The notes under the pieces are model-generated. The model saw only the letters and a list, made by a program, of their open reading frames with translations. It had not been told where the DNA came from and searched no databases. The position numbers and the translations under genes were made by a program. Positions 5,610-6,706 of a stretch of DNA of 6,706 bases are shown one piece after another. Source of the stretch: Acidimicrobiales bacterium (GTDB taxonomy: Bacteria; Actinomycetota; Acidimicrobiia; Acidimicrobiales; Palsa-688); assembly GCA_030039575.1 (NCBI GenBank), contig JASHVH010000558.1, positions 1-6,706 on the forward strand, given 5' to 3'. Position 1 is the first letter of the stretch, and every line of letters begins with the position of its first letter.

Positions 5610-6491
5610 GTGGCGAGCCTGGTCATCGCGGCGCCGCTAGGTGGGTTGCACCGTGGCTGGGCGCGGGTCCGATCGACGTCCGGCCAGGTTCGCTTCGGGG
5701 CAGGGATCCTGGCGATCTATGCCTTGCTGGCCGTCATCGGGCCCTGGGTGACGCCATACAACCCGACGACCCAGCTCGTCGCTAATCCCTACGAGGGGCC
5801 CTCGTGGTCGCATCCGTTCGGCACGGACAACTTCGGGCGCGACGTCTTTAGCCGGGTGCTCGCCGGAGAGCGCTTGATGGTTGTCGAGTGCGTGTTGGCA
5901 GCTGCGATCGCGACCGTGGCAGGTCTGTTGCTCGGCATTGTCGCCGCCTACGTCGGGCGAACGTTCGACACGCTGCTGATGCGCTGTGTCGAACTCATTT
6001 TGAGCTTCCCTTCACTCATCCTGTCGATGCTCATCTTGGCCGCGATCGGAGACAATTCGCTCGTCGTCATACTCGTCGTGGCGGGATTGTTCGTTGCGCC
6101 AATCACCCTCGTTATCCGCGGCGCCGCGCAGGCCGTTGTGAACGAAGATTATGTTACGGCGGCGCGCTTGCGCGGCGAAAACCGTTTCTCGATTGCCGTG
6201 CGCGAGATCCTTCCCAACGTGTTGCCGACGGTCTACGTCGAGTTCTCGCTGCACGCAGGCTTCGCGGCCATCCTCATTAGCGGCCTCAGCTTTCTTGGGT
6301 TCGGTCCGGCGCCACCGAGCCCGAACTGGGGCCTCATGATCCAAGAGGGAAGCGCGTTCGTTTCTGCCGCGCCTTGGTCCGTGCTCGGCCCAGCGCTCGG
6401 TCTGGCGGGATTGGTCGTCGGTCTGAGCATCTTCACAGAGGGGATCGGCAAGCAGGTCGGTGAGGGAACGCTCTTCGAGGCACGAATTTGA
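5610..6491 (+). CDS. ABC transporter permease, DppC/OppC type
   Basis: This is the second inner-membrane channel subunit, 293 residues. The order is a short cytoplasmic N-terminus, a first membrane helix at about 28-49 and the periplasmic segment H-P-F-G-T-D-N-F-G-R-D-V-F-S-R (68-82), which is diagnostic of DppC. The transporter core with further helices at about 90-115, 126-146, 150-170, 212-232 and 256-278 follows. The EAA loop is E-D-Y-V-T-A-A-R-L-R-G (179-189) ending R-E-I-L-P-N (198-203); Glu199 stands where many homologues have His. L-S-F-L-G-F-G (226-232) and P-N-W-G-L-M-I (238-244) complete the signature. The GTG start at 5610 follows the DppB-type stop by 4 bases, with AGGA at 5597-5600 as a Shine-Dalgarno site. 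Its stop overlaps the ATPase start, indicating one polycistronic message. Confidence 0.95.
   Translation: MASLVIAAPLGGLHRGWARVRSTSGQVRFGAGILAIYALLAVIGPWVTPYNPTTQLVANPYEGPSWSHPFGTDNFGRDVFSRVLAGERLMVVECVLAAAIATVAGLLLGIVAAYVGRTFDTLLMRCVELILSFPSLILSMLILAAIGDNSLVVILVVAGLFVAPITLVIRGAAQAVVNEDYVTAARLRGENRFSIAVREILPNVLPTVYVEFSLHAGFAAILISGLSFLGFGPAPPSPNWGLMIQEGSAFVSAAPWSVLGPALGLAGLVVGLSIFTEGIGKQVGEGTLFEARI
6477..6480 (+). promoter_or_regulatory. Ribosome binding site choosing the TTG start of the ATPase gene
   Basis: GAGG at 6477-6480 lies 7 bases before TTG 6488. The in-frame ATG at 6518 has no purine-rich site before it, so the TTG is preferred. Confidence 0.55.
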
Positions 6492-6706
6492 CTGACTCCT
6501 CATGCCCTTCTGCGATTATGGAGATCGACGGGCTCTGCGTCGCTGCCTGGCAGGGCAAGCAGTGGGTCAGCATCCTCCGCGGCGTGAGCCTGTCGATCGC
6601 GCCCGGCGAGATCGTCGGCCTCGTCGGCGAGTCGGGAAGCGGGAAGTCGACGACCGCCTACGCCTCGCTTGGCTACGTGCGCGCTGGGACTCGGATCACC
6701 GCGGGC
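6488..6706 (+). CDS. ABC transporter ATP-binding protein (DppD/OppD type), N-terminal fragment
   Basis: The frame is open from TTG 6488 to the right edge, giving 73 residues. This is the cytoplasmic nucleotide-binding subunit that powers the importer encoded just upstream. Visible features are the early beta strand M-E-I-D-G-L (11-16), the aromatic position Trp26, L-R-G-V-S-L-S-I-A-P-G-E-I-V-G-L-V (30-46) and a complete Walker A G-E-S-G-S-G-K-S-T at 47-55, bases 6626-6652. The segment A-S-L-G-Y-V (59-64) follows, as in DppD/OppD. The Q-loop, signature motif and Walker B are beyond the window. The TTG overlaps the DppC-type stop by 4 bases (TTGA), consistent with translational coupling. The in-frame ATG at 6518 is an alternative start, costing ten poorly conserved residues. 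Whether the gene encodes a single ATPase or a fused two-domain one cannot be seen. Confidence 0.92.
   Translation, partial: MTDSSCPSAIMEIDGLCVAAWQGKQWVSILRGVSLSIAPGEIVGLVGESGSGKSTTAYASLGYVRAGTRITAG

Noticed and set aside
6518..6706. ATG at 6518 as the ATPase start
   Set aside because: No ribosome site precedes it, whereas TTG 6488 has GAGG 7 bases upstream and the usual stop-start overlap; kept only as an alternative.

Overview
The window holds parts of two gene units plus a divergent regulatory region, typical of a bacterial catabolic locus. By eye the DNA is GC-rich, with strong GC bias in third codon positions, purine-rich Shine-Dalgarno sites and many GTG/TTG starts. This fits a high-GC bacterium, most probably an actinomycetote, but no marker gene fixes the lineage. 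No RNA gene, mobile element or CRISPR array was seen.

Layout from left to right. (1) Bases 1-487, plus strand: the C-terminal part of a malate/L-lactate dehydrogenase-type (Ldh_2 family) NAD(P)-dependent 2-hydroxy/2-oxo acid oxidoreductase, cut by the left edge. (2) Bases 488-605: a short convergent gap with a terminator-like stem-loop. (3) Bases 606-2072, minus strand: a complete 488-residue NAD(P)-dependent aldehyde dehydrogenase of the PuuC-like group. (4) Bases 2073-2211: the divergent control region. It holds a perfect 12-bp inverted repeat, two candidate promoters facing each other and a small palindrome where their -10 elements overlap. (5) Bases 2212-2892, plus strand: a GntR-superfamily regulator of the FadR/FCD type, read from a GTG start. 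(6) Bases 2893-3069: a 177-base gap with a second stem-loop. (7) Bases 3070-6706, plus strand: a tightly packed peptide-type (DppABCD/OppABCD-like) ABC transporter. It comprises a substrate-binding protein with a twin-arginine signal, two permeases and the start of an ATPase that runs off the right edge with its Walker A motif intact. Spacings inside this operon are 4, 4 and -4 bases.

A reasonable reading (inference) is an inducible uptake-and-oxidation module. The ABC transporter imports a peptide-like or other small organic solute, the aldehyde dehydrogenase oxidises an aldehyde intermediate to an acid, and the Ldh_2 enzyme may interconvert a 2-hydroxy (or imino/amino) acid and a 2-oxo acid. 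The FCD regulator, with an intact metal-binding site that in relatives senses carboxylic acids, would control the divergent promoters. The substrate cannot be read from the sequence. All families are known ones. The less ordinary points are the divergent control region, the apparently non-lipidated Tat-type binding protein and the unassigned substrate. I found no convincing evidence of a wholly new system.
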